From an uncultured Clostridium sp. (GTDB lineage Bacteria; Bacillota_A; Clostridia; TANB77; CAG-508): a DNA stretch of 19,447 bases. Location: positions 1 through 19,447 of the forward strand of contig CAJKKA010000019.1 in assembly GCA_905200315.1 (NCBI GenBank), given 5' to 3'. Numbering within the stretch: the stretch's first letter is position 1; each line of letters begins with the position of its first letter. This document shows, piece by piece, positions 6,646 through 13,277 of the stretch. The notes beneath the pieces are model-generated. The model saw only the letters and a list, made by a program, of their open reading frames with translations. It was not told the origin of the DNA and did not search any database. The translations under genes were made by a program, and so were the position numbers.

Positions 6646-8553
6646 CTATTCTTCCCATACATTATTCTTCCAAGCTGCCATTATTAATGCTGCAACTATA
6701 GATCCAACAACTATTGAAACTATATACATTAAAGGATTTCCTACAACTGGAATTACAAATATTCCTCCATGTGGTGCCATTAGTGTGCACCCAAAAAACA
6801 TTGATAATCCACCTGCAATTGCTGAGCCTATAATTGAGCTTACTAAAACTCTTACTGGGTCACTTGAGGCAAATGGAATTGCTCCTTCTGTAATAAATGC
6901 CGCTCCCATAATATAATTTAGCAAAGCTGATTGTCTTTCTTTTTTGGGTAATTTTTTCTTAAAAAATGTTGCTAATATTGCTATTGCAAGTGGTGCTACC
7001 ATTCCTCCTGCCATAACTGCAGCCATTATGTCGTATTGCCTAGAAGCTAACATTCCCGTTCCAAAAGTGTATGCAGCTTTATTAAATGGTCCTCCTAAAT
7101 CTATACTCATCATACCACCAAGAATCATTCCAAGTATTACTTTATTTGTTCCACTCATAGACTCTAAAAAGCTATTTAACCCTGTATTTATTTTTCCTAC
7201 AAATGGATTTATAAATATCATTATTACACCCATTAAGAAAATTCCTAAAACAGGATAAATTAAAATTGGCTTCATTCCTTCTAAACTTTTTGGTAAAAAG
7301 TTAAATAGTTTTCTTAATAAAATTACAATGTATCCACCAATAAAACCTGCGAGTAAAGCTCCTAAAAATCCTGAGCTTACAAGTGTTATATCTGGATTTG
7401 TAAGTGAACTAAAGGTTGTACCATTTATAGCTATTGCTCCACCAACAAAACCTACTGCTAAACCAGGTCTATCTGCTATACTATAGGCAATATAACCTGC
7501 TAAAATTGTAAGCATAAAGTTAAAGGCAAATCCACCTATTGTTTTAAATAAGGCAGCTATTGGAGTATTCATACCAAAATTTGCTGGGTTAATTGAATAA
7601 TCATCTAATAAGAATGAAATTGCAATTAGAATACCTCCACCAACAACAAATGGTAGCATATGTGTAACACCACTCATTAAATGTTTATATATATTTCCTC
7701 CAAATTTTGTTTCTGTTTCTTCTTCAATATTTTTATTATTTTCGTGATGTACTGGTAATTCTTCCGTTAGTGCCTTTTCTATTAGTTTTTTTGGTTCTTT
7801 AATAGCTTCAGATACTTTTACTCTTAATATCTTTTTGCCATCAAATCTTTGTAAATCTATTTTTATGTCTGATGCAATAATTATTGCTTTTGCATTTTCT
7901 ATTTCTTCTTTTGTTAGTTTATTTTTTGTACCTGTTTGACCTTGTGTTTCAACTTTTATACTATGACCTATTTCTTTTCCTTTATTTTCTAAGCTTTCAG
8001 CTGCCATATATGTGTGAGCAATACCTGTTGTGCATGCTGTAATTGCTAATAATTCATAACCATTATCACTTTGTTTTTCTTTATTTTCTAATTTCTTTTC
8101 TTCTTCTGCTTCATTTATTACTCTTAAAAATTCTTTATTACTTTTACTATTTATTAATTTTTCTTTAAATTCTTTATTCATTAATAGTGTGCTTAATGTA
8201 CTTAATACCTCTAAATGTAGATTATTGTTGCCTTCTGGAGCTGCAATTAAAAAAATTAATTTAACATCTTCTCCATCTAAAGAATTAAAGTTTACTCCAT
8301 TTGGTACAACTGCGGCAACGAGCTTTGCTGTTTTTACACTTTTTCCTTTTCCATGTGGTATTGCAATTCCATCGCCAACACCTGTTGTTCCTTCTTTTTC
8401 TCTATTAAAAACTAGCTCTGCATACTCTTCTTTATTATTTAAATTTCCAGTTTCATTCATTAAGTTTATTACTTTATTTAATGCATCTTCTTTTGAAGAA
8501 GCTTCCAAATTGAGTATTATAGAGCTCTCATCTAATAAATCTGTAATTTTCAT
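6646..8553 (-). CDS. fruA: PTS fructose-specific EIIABC
   Basis: 635 residues in the order IIA-IIB-IIC. The IIA domain (1-150) has phospho-His67 in GDGIAIPHGKG. The IIB domain (about 167-265) has phospho-Cys174 in ITACTTGIAHTYMAAESL. The membrane IIC domain starts near 285 (HLMSGVTHMLPFVVGGG) and has about eight to nine hydrophobic segments, including GGPFNKAAYTFG and FITEGAIPFAS. It imports fructose and releases fructose 1-phosphate for FruK. AAGGAG lies 6 bases before the ATG. It is 14 bp downstream of fruK and its stop overlaps the ptsH ribosome site. Confidence 0.96.
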   Translation of the reverse strand: MKITDLLDESSIILNLEASSKEDALNKVINLMNETGNLNNKEEYAELVFNREKEGTTGVGDGIAIPHGKGKSVKTAKLVAAVVPNGVNFNSLDGEDVKLIFLIAAPEGNNNLHLEVLSTLSTLLMNKEFKEKLINSKSNKEFLRVINEAEEEKKLENKEKQSDNGYELLAITACTTGIAHTYMAAESLENKGKEIGHSIKVETQGQTGTKNKLTKEEIENAKAIIIASDIKIDLQRFDGKKILRVKVSEAIKEPKKLIEKALTEELPVHHENNKNIEEETETKFGGNIYKHLMSGVTHMLPFVVGGGILIAISFLLDDYSINPANFGMNTPIAALFKTIGGFAFNFMLTILAGYIAYSIADRPGLAVGFVGGAIAINGTTFSSLTNPDITLVSSGFLGALLAGFIGGYIVILLRKLFNFLPKSLEGMKPILIYPVLGIFLMGVIMIFINPFVGKINTGLNSFLESMSGTNKVILGMILGGMMSIDLGGPFNKAAYTFGTGMLASRQYDIMAAVMAGGMVAPLAIAILATFFKKKLPKKERQSALLNYIMGAAFITEGAIPFASSDPVRVLVSSIIGSAIAGGLSMFFGCTLMAPHGGIFVIPVVGNPLMYIVSIVVGSIVAALIMAAWKNNVWEE

Positions 8554-8567
8554 AACTTATCTCCTTA

Positions 8568-9479
8568 TTAATTTTTTATCATTTCATAAAATTTTTGTAT
8601 TTCTGATTTTTCAGCTAAAAATTTTGAACAAGCAGTTGCACTTCCACATGCAACTCCTAATTTTAATATTTCTTCATAGGTTTTATCTTGAATAAATCCT
8701 GCAATTATTCCTGCAACCATCGAATCTCCTGAACCTACTGTATTTATTCTTTCTCCTTTAGGTGCTTTTATAAAGTGTTTATTTTTTTCCGAATCTATCA
8801 TTAATGCTCCTTTTGCCCCTAAAGAAACAACTACATTTTGTGCACCTTGTTCTTGCAATTTTTTAGCATATATATAAGCATCATTTTCATCTTTTATTTC
8901 TACATTAAAAATTTCACTTAATTCTTCATCATTTGGTTTTATTAAATAAGGTTTGTATTTTAAAACATTTGTTAATAATTTGCTTGTGGCATCTACTATT
9001 ACCTTTATTTTTTTATCTCTTAACCTTTCACATATTATTTCATATATATTATTTTCTATTCCATTTGGTATACTTCCAGCTAATACTAAAATATCATCAT
9101 CTTTTAGCATTTCTAATTTTTCTATTAATGCTCTTAACTCTTCATTTTCTATCTTTGGTCCACTACAATTTATTGCTGTTTCTTTATTATCTGAATCTAT
9201 TTTTATATTTATACGAGAATTTCCGTTTTTTAGATTAATAAATTCAGTTTTTACACCTAATTCATTAATCATCTCTTCAATTTTATTGCCTGTAAAACCT
9301 GCAATAAAACCTAAAGCCATGCTTTCTATTTCTAAATTTTTTAAAACAATTGAAACGTTTATCCCTTTTCCACCTGGAAATATCTTTTCATTTTCCGATT
9401 TATTAATTTTATTTTTTTCAAAACTATTTGCTTTTAAAACATAGTCGATTGCAGGATTAAAAGTAACTGTATATATCAA
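8568..9479 (-). CDS. fruK: 1-phosphofructokinase
   Basis: 303 residues from a TTG start. It is a PfkB/ribokinase-fold kinase that converts fructose 1-phosphate to fructose 1,6-bisphosphate. Signatures are FNPAIDY at the N-terminus, PGGKGINVS, KPNDEEL and the C-terminal anion-hole motif NTVGSGDSMVAG. TTG at 9479 is preferred because MIYTVTFNPA is the usual FruK start and AGAGGTG lies 6 bases upstream; the GTG at 9488 falls inside that ribosome site. It is the first gene of the fru operon. No FruR/DeoR-type regulator precedes it, which is unusual. Confidence 0.94.
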   Translation of the reverse strand: MIYTVTFNPAIDYVLKANSFEKNKINKSENEKIFPGGKGINVSIVLKNLEIESMALGFIAGFTGNKIEEMINELGVKTEFINLKNGNSRINIKIDSDNKETAINCSGPKIENEELRALIEKLEMLKDDDILVLAGSIPNGIENNIYEIICERLRDKKIKVIVDATSKLLTNVLKYKPYLIKPNDEELSEIFNVEIKDENDAYIYAKKLQEQGAQNVVVSLGAKGALMIDSEKNKHFIKAPKGERINTVGSGDSMVAGIIAGFIQDKTYEEILKLGVACGSATACSKFLAEKSEIQKFYEMIKN

Positions 9480-9498
9480 AATTTTCACCTCTAAATTT

Positions 9499-9504
9499 AT
9501 TATG
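9499..9504 (-). promoter_or_regulatory. Candidate extended -10 (TGGCATAAT) for the fru-pts operon
   Basis: It lies 19 bases before the fruK start, between the terminator of the upstream gene and AGAGGTG. No clear -35 is present. Confidence 0.4.
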
Positions 9505-9525
9505 CCAAAATTTATAAAAAATAAT

Positions 9526-9576
9526 AAAAAAACATATAAATTTATTAAATTAATAATAAAATTTATATGTTTTTTT
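9526..9576. terminator. Rho-independent terminator of the 162-residue protein gene
   Basis: Perfect 18-bp arms (9526-9543 and 9559-9576), AT-rich, with T-runs of 7 on either strand. It immediately follows the stop at 9577 and isolates the fru operon from upstream transcription. Confidence 0.8.
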
Positions 9577-10065
9577 TTATCTTCCTTCTGCTAAAGCTAG
9601 ATATCCTAATTTTGTTTGTTGCATTTCCATTCTTTGTATTTTTAGCATATTTCCATCAAAATCTTTCATCAAATTTTTTAATCCCTTTATTCTGCTTAAT
9701 ACTTGTTCTTTTTCATTATCTTCTTTAATATTAACATACAATTCTTTTAAGCATTCTTCTGTAGATAATAAAATTTTTTCATCCATCTCATTATCATTTC
9801 TTTTTTGAATTTGAAAATTGCTAAATACACTTTTAGGTTCAATAAATTCCATGCATTTGTCAAAATTTATAAATACCCATTTAATTTTTCTCATTCTGTC
9901 TTTTATTTGATTTTTTTCTTCGTTTATTACTTCTTCATTATCATCATTTTTTTCTTCTTCTAAATCAATACACATTTTTTTCAATTTTTTTGATACTTCA
10001 GAACATATTAATTCATCAGTATTTTTTTTAGTACAATATTGTAAATCTTTCTTAAAATTTTTCAT
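9577..10065 (-). CDS. Hypothetical protein, 162 residues
   Basis: I do not recognise this protein. It is highly charged (Lys, Glu, Asp, Asn rich) and mostly helical, with no membrane segment or signal peptide. A central low-complexity acidic stretch (EEEKNDDNEEVINEE, about residues 36-50) separates an N-terminal Cys-containing helix from the segment VFINFDKCMEFIEPKS. The C-terminus ends GYLALAEGR. AAGGAGG lies about 8 bases before the ATG, a TGCTATAAT extended -10 lies upstream and a strong terminator follows, so it is a real single-gene unit. Confidence 0.75.
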   Translation of the reverse strand: MKNFKKDLQYCTKKNTDELICSEVSKKLKKMCIDLEEEKNDDNEEVINEEKNQIKDRMRKIKWVFINFDKCMEFIEPKSVFSNFQIQKRNDNEMDEKILLSTEECLKELYVNIKEDNEKEQVLSRIKGLKNLMKDFDGNMLKIQRMEMQQTKLGYLALAEGR

Positions 10066-10097
10066 TTCTTTTCCTCCTTATTGAACAAGCATCAAAT

Positions 10098-10103
10098 ATT
10101 ATA
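10098..10103 (-). promoter_or_regulatory. Extended -10 (TGCTATAAT) for the 162-residue protein gene
   Basis: Consensus TATAAT preceded by TGC, 33 bases before the ATG. There is no good -35. Confidence 0.5.
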
Positions 10104-10189
10104 GCACTTAATTTATGAATAATTTGTCGAAGTGTGAAATAAAAATTAATTTTTTATATATGTATTGATGAAAAAGAGAATCTCCATGT

Positions 10190-10216
10190 GGGCAGACTTA
10201 AGGCGTCCGCCCCTAC
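10190..10216 (-). repeat. REP-like element 5
   Basis: On the minus strand GTAG is followed by GGGCGGAC-GCCTTAA-GTCTGCCC, an 8-bp stem with one G.U pair in RNA. The 5' flank is TTCTATTTTTGAT, shared with element 9. It lies about 30 bases beyond the rubrerythrin terminator. Confidence 0.85.
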
Positions 10217-10245
10217 ATCAAAAATAGAACTTTACTATAATACAA

Positions 10246-10269
10246 AAAGACAATCAAATGATTGTCTTT
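10246..10269 (-). terminator. Rho-independent terminator of rubrerythrin
   Basis: AAAGACAATC-AAAT-GATTGTCTTT, a perfect 10-bp stem followed on the minus strand by a TTTTTG run. Confidence 0.85.
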
Positions 10270-10285
10270 AACTTATATAATATTT

Positions 10286-10825
10286 TTAATAATTTTCTGC
10301 TTTTATTTCAAAATATGCTTTTGGATGGCTACATACAGGACATATTTCAGGTGCATTTTTTCCTATAACTATATGACCGCAGTTTCTGCATTTCCATATT
10401 TTTTCTCCATCTTTGCTAAATACTAACCCATCTTCTACATTTTCTAATAATTTTTTGTATCTTGCTTCATGTTCTTTTTCTATTTTTCCTACTGCTTCAA
10501 ATAAGTATGCTATATGGTCAAATCCTTCTTCTTTTGCTTCTTTTGCCATTCTATCATACATATCTGTCCATTCAAAATTTTCTCCTTCTGATGCATCTTT
10601 TAAATTATCTGTTGTTGTTGGTATTTCTCCATTGTGTAATAATTTAAACCATATTTTTGCATGCTCTTTTTCATTATTTGCTGTTTCTAAAAATAATTCT
10701 GCTATTTGTTCATATCCTTCTTTTTTAGCTTTACTTGCATAATATGTATATTTATTTCTTGCTTGAGATTCTCCAGCAAATGCTTCCTTTAAATTTTTTT
10801 CTGTTTTTGTTCCTTTTAATTCCAT
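10286..10825 (-). CDS. rbr: Rubrerythrin
   Basis: 179 residues. The N-terminal ferritin-like di-iron domain carries [13 protein letters not shown] (Glu19), NNEKEHA (Glu52, His55) and [10 protein letters not shown] (near 115-122). The C-terminal rubredoxin-like domain holds one iron on Cys146, Cys149, Cys162 and Cys165 ([18 protein letters not shown]). Rubrerythrins reduce hydrogen peroxide in the cytosol of anaerobes using electrons passed through rubredoxin-type centres. GGAGG lies 7 bases before the ATG. It has its own promoter within the end of the upstream FTR-like gene and its own terminator. Confidence 0.96.
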   Translation of the reverse strand: MELKGTKTEKNLKEAFAGESQARNKYTYYASKAKKEGYEQIAELFLETANNEKEHAKIWFKLLHNGEIPTTTDNLKDASEGENFEWTDMYDRMAKEAKEEGFDHIAYLFEAVGKIEKEHEARYKKLLENVEDGLVFSKDGEKIWKCRNCGHIVIGKNAPEICPVCSHPKAYFEIKAENY

Positions 10826-10853
10826 AATTATACCTCCATTTATTATTTTGATT

Positions 10854-10881
10854 ATTATAACATACCTTATTTAATTTTCAA
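10854..10881 (-). promoter_or_regulatory. Sigma-A promoter for rubrerythrin
   Basis: TTGAAA (10881-10876), 16-bp spacer, TATAAT (10859-10854) with an extended TGT. The -35 overlaps the last codons of the FTR-like gene. Confidence 0.7.
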
Positions 10882-11056
10882 CTTTTTTCACAAATAAATT
10901 ACATTTGCATATTTTCTTATTTATAAAGTCATCACAAGGACAAAGTGTAGTTTCATTCATTTCTAGTCTGCAAGGACAATGTCCATCTTTTTTATAAATT
11001 CCATTTAATATTTTATCTGTATATTCTCTATCTGGATTATATATATAACCTTTCAT
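10871..11056 (-). CDS. Small ferredoxin-thioredoxin reductase catalytic-chain-like protein
   Basis: 61 residues. Six cysteines are arranged CPC-x9-CPC-x8-CKC (27, 29, 39, 41, 50, 52). The FTR catalytic chain has CPC-x16-CPC-x8-CHC. By that pattern Cys27, 39, 41 and 50 would bind a 4Fe-4S cluster and Cys29/Cys52 would be the redox-active disulfide. It lies 11 bp after thioredoxin in the same operon, which supports a role in reducing it with ferredoxin electrons. No FTR variable chain is nearby. The start at 11056 is favoured because AGAGG is 7 bases upstream; the ATG at 11062 has a 1-base gap. The function is inferred from motif and context. Confidence 0.8.
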   Translation of the reverse strand: MKGYIYNPDREYTDKILNGIYKKDGHCPCRLEMNETTLCPCDDFINKKICKCNLFVKKVEN

Positions 11057-11067
11057 ATTCATACCTC

Positions 11068-11367
11068 TTATATATTTTGTATTTCTTGCTTTAATTCTTC
11101 TGCTGTTTTATACCCTTCCAATTCTTTTGCTTTTTTTCCATTTCTGTATATAAATATGGTTGGCACTACCTCAATTCCTTTATCTATTGCAAAATCACGA
11201 TTTTCATCTATATTAATTTTTAGAATATTGTATTCATTTTCTATTTTTTCTAATTCTTTTGCTATTATTTGACATGGTCCACACCAAGTCGCAAAAAAAT
11301 CTACTATAACTATTTCATTATTTTTTATTTCATTTTCACACTCTTGTGAATTTACATATTTAATCAT
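11068..11367 (-). CDS. trxA: Thioredoxin
   Basis: 99 residues. The active site is WCGPC at 28-32 (VDFFATWCGPCQ), and the cis-Pro is Pro69 in VVPTIFIYRNGK. It reduces protein disulfides in the cytosol. AGGAG lies 9 bases before the ATG at 11367. The frame is open upstream to an ATG at 11454, but that start sits inside REP element 6 and the extra 29 residues are not thioredoxin-like. Its stop overlaps the ribosome site of the FTR-like gene. Confidence 0.94.
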   Translation of the reverse strand: MIKYVNSQECENEIKNNEIVIVDFFATWCGPCQIIAKELEKIENEYNILKINIDENRDFAIDKGIEVVPTIFIYRNGKKAKELEGYKTAEELKQEIQNI

Positions 11368-11448
11368 TTTTATCAACTCCTGTTTTTTATTTTTTACTTT
11401 TAAAATTTTTTTATGCAAATCAATTAAATTGTAATACATATTTTTTTC

Positions 11449-11476
11449 GGGCATACTTAAGGCGTCCGCCCCTACA
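11449..11476 (-). repeat. REP-like element 6
   Basis: On the minus strand GTAG is followed by GGGCGGACGCCTTAAGTATGCCC, one base different from element 5. The 5' flank TCAAAAGTT is a weak form of GTCAAAC. It lies about 80 bp upstream of the thioredoxin start. Confidence 0.85.
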
Positions 11477-11521
11477 ACTTTTGAAATGATATTTTAATTT
11501 ATCATTAGTTATTTTTTAATT

Positions 11522-11610
11522 GGTCGTCGGGCATTTCGGAGTTGTTCGAACGTATGTGAGATTACAAATCCGTTATACCTTTAGGTACGCCGACCCATAC
11601 ATCGTTTGAC
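11522..11610 (-). repeat. REP-like element 7 with interrupted palindrome
   Basis: The outer stem GGTCG/CGACC and the flank GTCAAACGAT are present, but the two halves are separated by about 55 extra bases containing GTTCGAACGTATGTGAG. The head is GTAT, not GTAG. Confidence 0.7.
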
Positions 11611-11663
11611 AATAATTTCATTATAATTATATATCTTAGATTAATTTGTTATTTTATTCCTTC

Positions 11664-11688
11664 GGGCTGACTTAAGGCATCCGTCTAC
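11664..11688 (-). repeat. REP-like element 8 (degenerate)
   Basis: On the minus strand GTAG-ACGGATGCCTTAAGTCAGCCC. It keeps GCCTTAAGTC of elements 5 and 6 but has lost pairing. It directly abuts the thyX terminator T-run. Confidence 0.65.
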
Positions 11689-11690
11689 CA

Positions 11691-11730
11691 AAAAGAAGCA
11701 CACAATTCAACAAATTCAAGAATTGCGTGC
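11691..11730 (-). terminator. Rho-independent terminator of thyX
   Basis: 11-bp stem (11720-11730 with 11698-11708, one G.U in RNA) followed on the minus strand by TTCTTTTTGG. Confidence 0.8.
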
Positions 11731-11755
11731 CTTTTGTTATGCATATGATTTTATT

Positions 11756-12904
11756 TTATACTAATCTTTCAAAAGCTCCTTTTGGTCCCCAATCGCATTT
11801 TTTAGGACATTTATAATCTGGAAATGTGCATCTTGCACCTTTTGAATATGGTAATAAATATTCATATACTCTTTTATTGGTTTCTTTAGTATTTTTCAAG
11901 TATTTAGTCATCGTTTCCTGTGTTTGCATTGCAATTTCTAATTGTGCACAACCACATAAACGCTCTTTGCATTTAAGCACAAAATTCTCTACAGTTCCTC
12001 TTTCATTTACTCTTACCAACATTCCTTGTGGATATCTGTATGCTAAAGATTTAATATCTTTAAACCACTCTTTCTCCAACTCAGTATTTTTAATAATTGG
12101 AGGTACAAAGAAGTCTGCTTTTTCAATACTTGGAACTGCTATTTCATATGAAATTGTACGATGTCTTTGTGCTTGTGCTACCTGTGCAAAAGTTGCTAAA
12201 TAGTTACAACAATAGTTTTCTCCCCATTCTTCTTTACGTTCTACATTAGAAAAAAGAGAAAATGTACGACTTTTACCATCTGGCATTTTTTCCTGACAAT
12301 ACTTACTCATCATTGTAGAAAATTCAACTAGTACCGGTTTCAATAACTTATTAAAATCTGTCTCTTCTGCATTTTCCACATAATCTTTTGCCCAATGAAC
12401 AAGGTAATTCATCTGCCTTAAGCTAGTAGTATACCCCATTGTTGTTGCTGGAGTGAATACACTAATTAAGTATCTTGCATTTTCCATCGCGAGCTTATGA
12501 GCTTTTTTCTCATCCATTTTTGAGTATTTTTTTAAAATTTCCTTTTCGAAAATTTTAATCCACTTTTCATATAAAGCTTTTTCTTCTTCTGAAGGTTCCA
12601 TTTTTGTGTATCTGGCTGATTTTTCAGAAGTATCATATTCCTTTTCATTATTTAAAATCATTGCCATAATTTTAGGAACTCCTTCAAAAGCAAAGTTGTA
12701 TTTAACATGTCCAAATACACTGTGGTGTCCACTTTTTTCTGTTCCACTTGCTCTTTTATTGCTTTTCTCTTCTGGTTCAGAAAACAAAGTTTCAACAGTA
12801 TCTGGCATGTAACAAATACCTGCCATTTTGCCTGAGAAAGTTCTTGCCTCATTAATTGGAAGTTCATACTCTGGTTTTGTTGATGCTAATACTTTATATT
12901 TCAT
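11756..12904 (-). CDS. thyX: Double-length FAD-dependent thymidylate synthase (two Thy1 domains)
   Basis: 382 residues, against roughly 210-260 for ordinary ThyX. It methylates dUMP to dTMP using FAD, NADPH and methylene-tetrahydrofolate. The first Thy1 domain (about 15-200) has SGHHSVFGHV (58-67) and SARYTKM (96-102), but the RHR that normally precedes it is replaced by an NNEKEYDT segment. The second domain (about 225-350) has QRHRTISYEIA (246-256), VNERGTVENF and GCAQLEI (318-324). The two halves thus keep complementary parts of the active site. A C-terminal Cys group (CTFPDYKCPKKC) follows. AGGAGG lies 8 bases before the ATG. It has its own promoter and terminator. Confidence 0.9.
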   Translation of the reverse strand: MKYKVLASTKPEYELPINEARTFSGKMAGICYMPDTVETLFSEPEEKSNKRASGTEKSGHHSVFGHVKYNFAFEGVPKIMAMILNNEKEYDTSEKSARYTKMEPSEEEKALYEKWIKIFEKEILKKYSKMDEKKAHKLAMENARYLISVFTPATTMGYTTSLRQMNYLVHWAKDYVENAEETDFNKLLKPVLVEFSTMMSKYCQEKMPDGKSRTFSLFSNVERKEEWGENYCCNYLATFAQVAQAQRHRTISYEIAVPSIEKADFFVPPIIKNTELEKEWFKDIKSLAYRYPQGMLVRVNERGTVENFVLKCKERLCGCAQLEIAMQTQETMTKYLKNTKETNKRVYEYLLPYSKGARCTFPDYKCPKKCDWGPKGAFERLV

Positions 12905-12949
12905 TTGTTATACCTCCTGCTAAAAATAATTATTCCTACAGTTGCTACT

Positions 12950-12968
12950 AAAATGCTATTTGCATTTT
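12950..12968 (-). promoter_or_regulatory. 5'-leader hairpin of thyX
   Basis: AAAATGC-AAATA-GCATTTT (7-bp stem). With the promoter at 12973-13001 the transcript would start near 12966, so the stem is at the very 5' end of the mRNA. Confidence 0.45.
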
Positions 12969-12972
12969 GTGT

Positions 12973-13001
12973 ATTATATATCATTATATGTCTTTTTTCA
13001 A
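12973..13001 (-). promoter_or_regulatory. Sigma-A promoter for thyX
   Basis: TTGAAA (13001-12996), 17-bp spacer, TATAAT (12978-12973). It lies just beyond the terminator of the ferredoxin gene. Confidence 0.8.
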
Positions 13002-13029
13002 CATTATTTTAAATTTTATATACATAGCA

Positions 13030-13064
13030 AAAAATACTAGAGTCTGACACACTCTAGTATTTTT
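13030..13064. terminator. Terminator of the lepB-holB-ricT-ferredoxin operon
   Basis: A perfect 14-bp inverted repeat (13030-13043 and 13051-13064), AAAAATACTAGAGT with loop CTGACAC, with T-runs on both strands. Confidence 0.9.
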
Positions 13065-13084
13065 ATTTTTTCTACCTAAAATAA

Positions 13085-13255
13085 TTATTCCTCGATTGGT
13101 GCTTCTACAGGACATACTCCTGCACATGTTCCGCATGATATACATGCTGTTTTGTCTATTACGTATGTTTCTTCTCCTTCTGTTATACATGCTACTGGGC
13201 ATTCGTTTGCACATGCTCCACATTTTATACATTTTTCTGTAATTTTATATGCCAT
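13085..13255 (-). CDS. 2[4Fe-4S] ferredoxin
   Basis: 56 residues, clostridial type. There are two CxxCxxCxxxC motifs: CIKCGACANEC at 9-19 (closing Cys-Pro at 19-20) and CISCGTCAGVC at 38-48 (followed by Pro49), with lone cysteines completing each cluster. One cluster-closing Cys near the C-terminus is replaced: the sequence ends CPVEAPIEE, as in classic bacterial ferredoxins. It is a small soluble electron carrier. GAAGGTG lies 6 bases before the ATG. It is 22 bp after ricT and is the last gene before the operon terminator. It is too short for many ORF callers. Confidence 0.93.
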   Translation of the reverse strand: MAYKITEKCIKCGACANECPVACITEGEETYVIDKTACISCGTCAGVCPVEAPIEE

Positions 13256-13277
13256 TTTTTCACCTTCTTTCTCTTTT

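Larger units (their letters stand above)
11368..11755. other. 388-bp gene-free interval with three REP-like elements
   Basis: No gene is supported. It contains the thioredoxin leader, REP elements 6, 7 and 8, a 17-base piece of the 4023 direct repeat (11614-11630) and the thyX terminator. Confidence 0.8.

Noticed and set aside
10230..10269. Small RNA gene on the plus strand (TATAAT just before a hairpin with a T-run)
   Set aside because: No -35 is present, and the hairpin is fully explained as the rubrerythrin terminator. The TATAAT is part of the conserved terminator-REP spacer.
11368..11454. N-terminal extension of thioredoxin starting inside REP element 6
   Set aside because: The extra 29 residues are not thioredoxin-like, and AGGAG sits correctly before the ATG at 11367.
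12984..13232. 82-residue minus-strand ORF over the ferredoxin gene
   Set aside because: It is an out-of-frame shadow of the 56-residue ferredoxin, whose cysteine motifs and ribosome site are clear.
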